DNA of 64,000 nucleotides from Tyto alba (Eukaryota > Chordata > Aves > Strigiformes > Tytonidae): contig NW_024881327.1 in the NCBI RefSeq assembly GCF_018691265.1, forward strand, positions 26,777,936 through 26,841,935, in the 5' to 3' direction. Positions 63,901-64,000 of this stretch are shown here, piece by piece. Position 1 is the stretch's first letter. Every line of letters begins with the position of its first letter. The notes under the pieces are model-generated. The model saw only the letters and a program-made list of their open reading frames with translations, was not told the DNA's origin and ran no database searches. The translations under genes were made by a program, and so were the position numbers.

Positions 63901-64000
63901 GCAGAGGCGTTTACGTTAACTCATACAAGTCAACTCCAGAGATGATCATTCCCTTACACAAGCAAGCAACTTGCAGTATAAGCATGCATTAAGATTCCTA

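Overview
The window is vertebrate nuclear DNA, almost certainly from a bird. It contains chicken-repeat-1 (CR1) LINE copies with the typical avian 3' end, split genes with GT-AG introns and CpG-island promoters, and an LTR of the kind seen in avian ERVL-like elements. The gene pair CWH43/OCIAD2 places it in the region corresponding to human 4p11 and chicken chromosome 4. Gene names rest on recalled vertebrate protein sequences; no database search was run.

Layout. 1-2 kb: a CR1 LINE in minus orientation that kept endonuclease, C-terminal and 3' end sequence but lost its reverse transcriptase. 2-5.5 kb: no gene seen. 6.48-34.27 kb: CWH43 (PGAP2-interacting protein) on the minus strand, reconstructed here as 16 coding exons. 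All splice sites are GT-AG, all 15 intron phases agree, and the result is an uninterrupted 701-residue reading frame. Its introns hold decayed CR1 copies, a MIR-type core-SINE, microsatellites and an interlocked inverted repeat. 33.7-34.6 kb: the CWH43 CpG island. 34.6-39.9 kb: intergenic. 39.9-40.6 kb: a second CpG island, the likely start of the divergent gene OCIAD2. 43.3-50.2 kb: five phase-consistent coding exons of OCIAD2 on the plus strand, covering nearly the whole OCIA domain. The last exon is not settled, with candidates at 53957 and 58887. 54.4-55.0 kb: a solo LTR; a 5'-truncated relative lies at 44.8-45.1 kb inside an OCIAD2 intron. 59.0-59.6 kb: a very old CR1-like fragment. 60.2-60.8 and 63.6-63.9 kb: two GC-rich, CpG-dense patches with no identified gene.

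Function. CWH43 is a multi-pass membrane protein with a C-terminal endonuclease/exonuclease/phosphatase-like domain, tied to GPI-anchor lipid remodelling and GPI-protein trafficking. OCIAD2 is a small OCIA-domain membrane protein of mitochondria and endosomes. Nothing links the two functionally; they are neighbours arranged head to head about 6 kb apart.

Most worth a second look: (1) a two-exon, phase-matched reading frame at 51199-51431 + 53957-54002 encoding an unrecognised probable two-helix membrane protein; (2) a run of exon-like segments between the OCIAD2 CpG island and its start codon that ends in its own stop and poly(A) signal; (3) the G-D-F-N catalytic motif replaced by G-Y-I-T in the CWH43 phosphatase-like domain; and (4) an A-B-A'-B' interlocked inverted repeat in a CWH43 intron.
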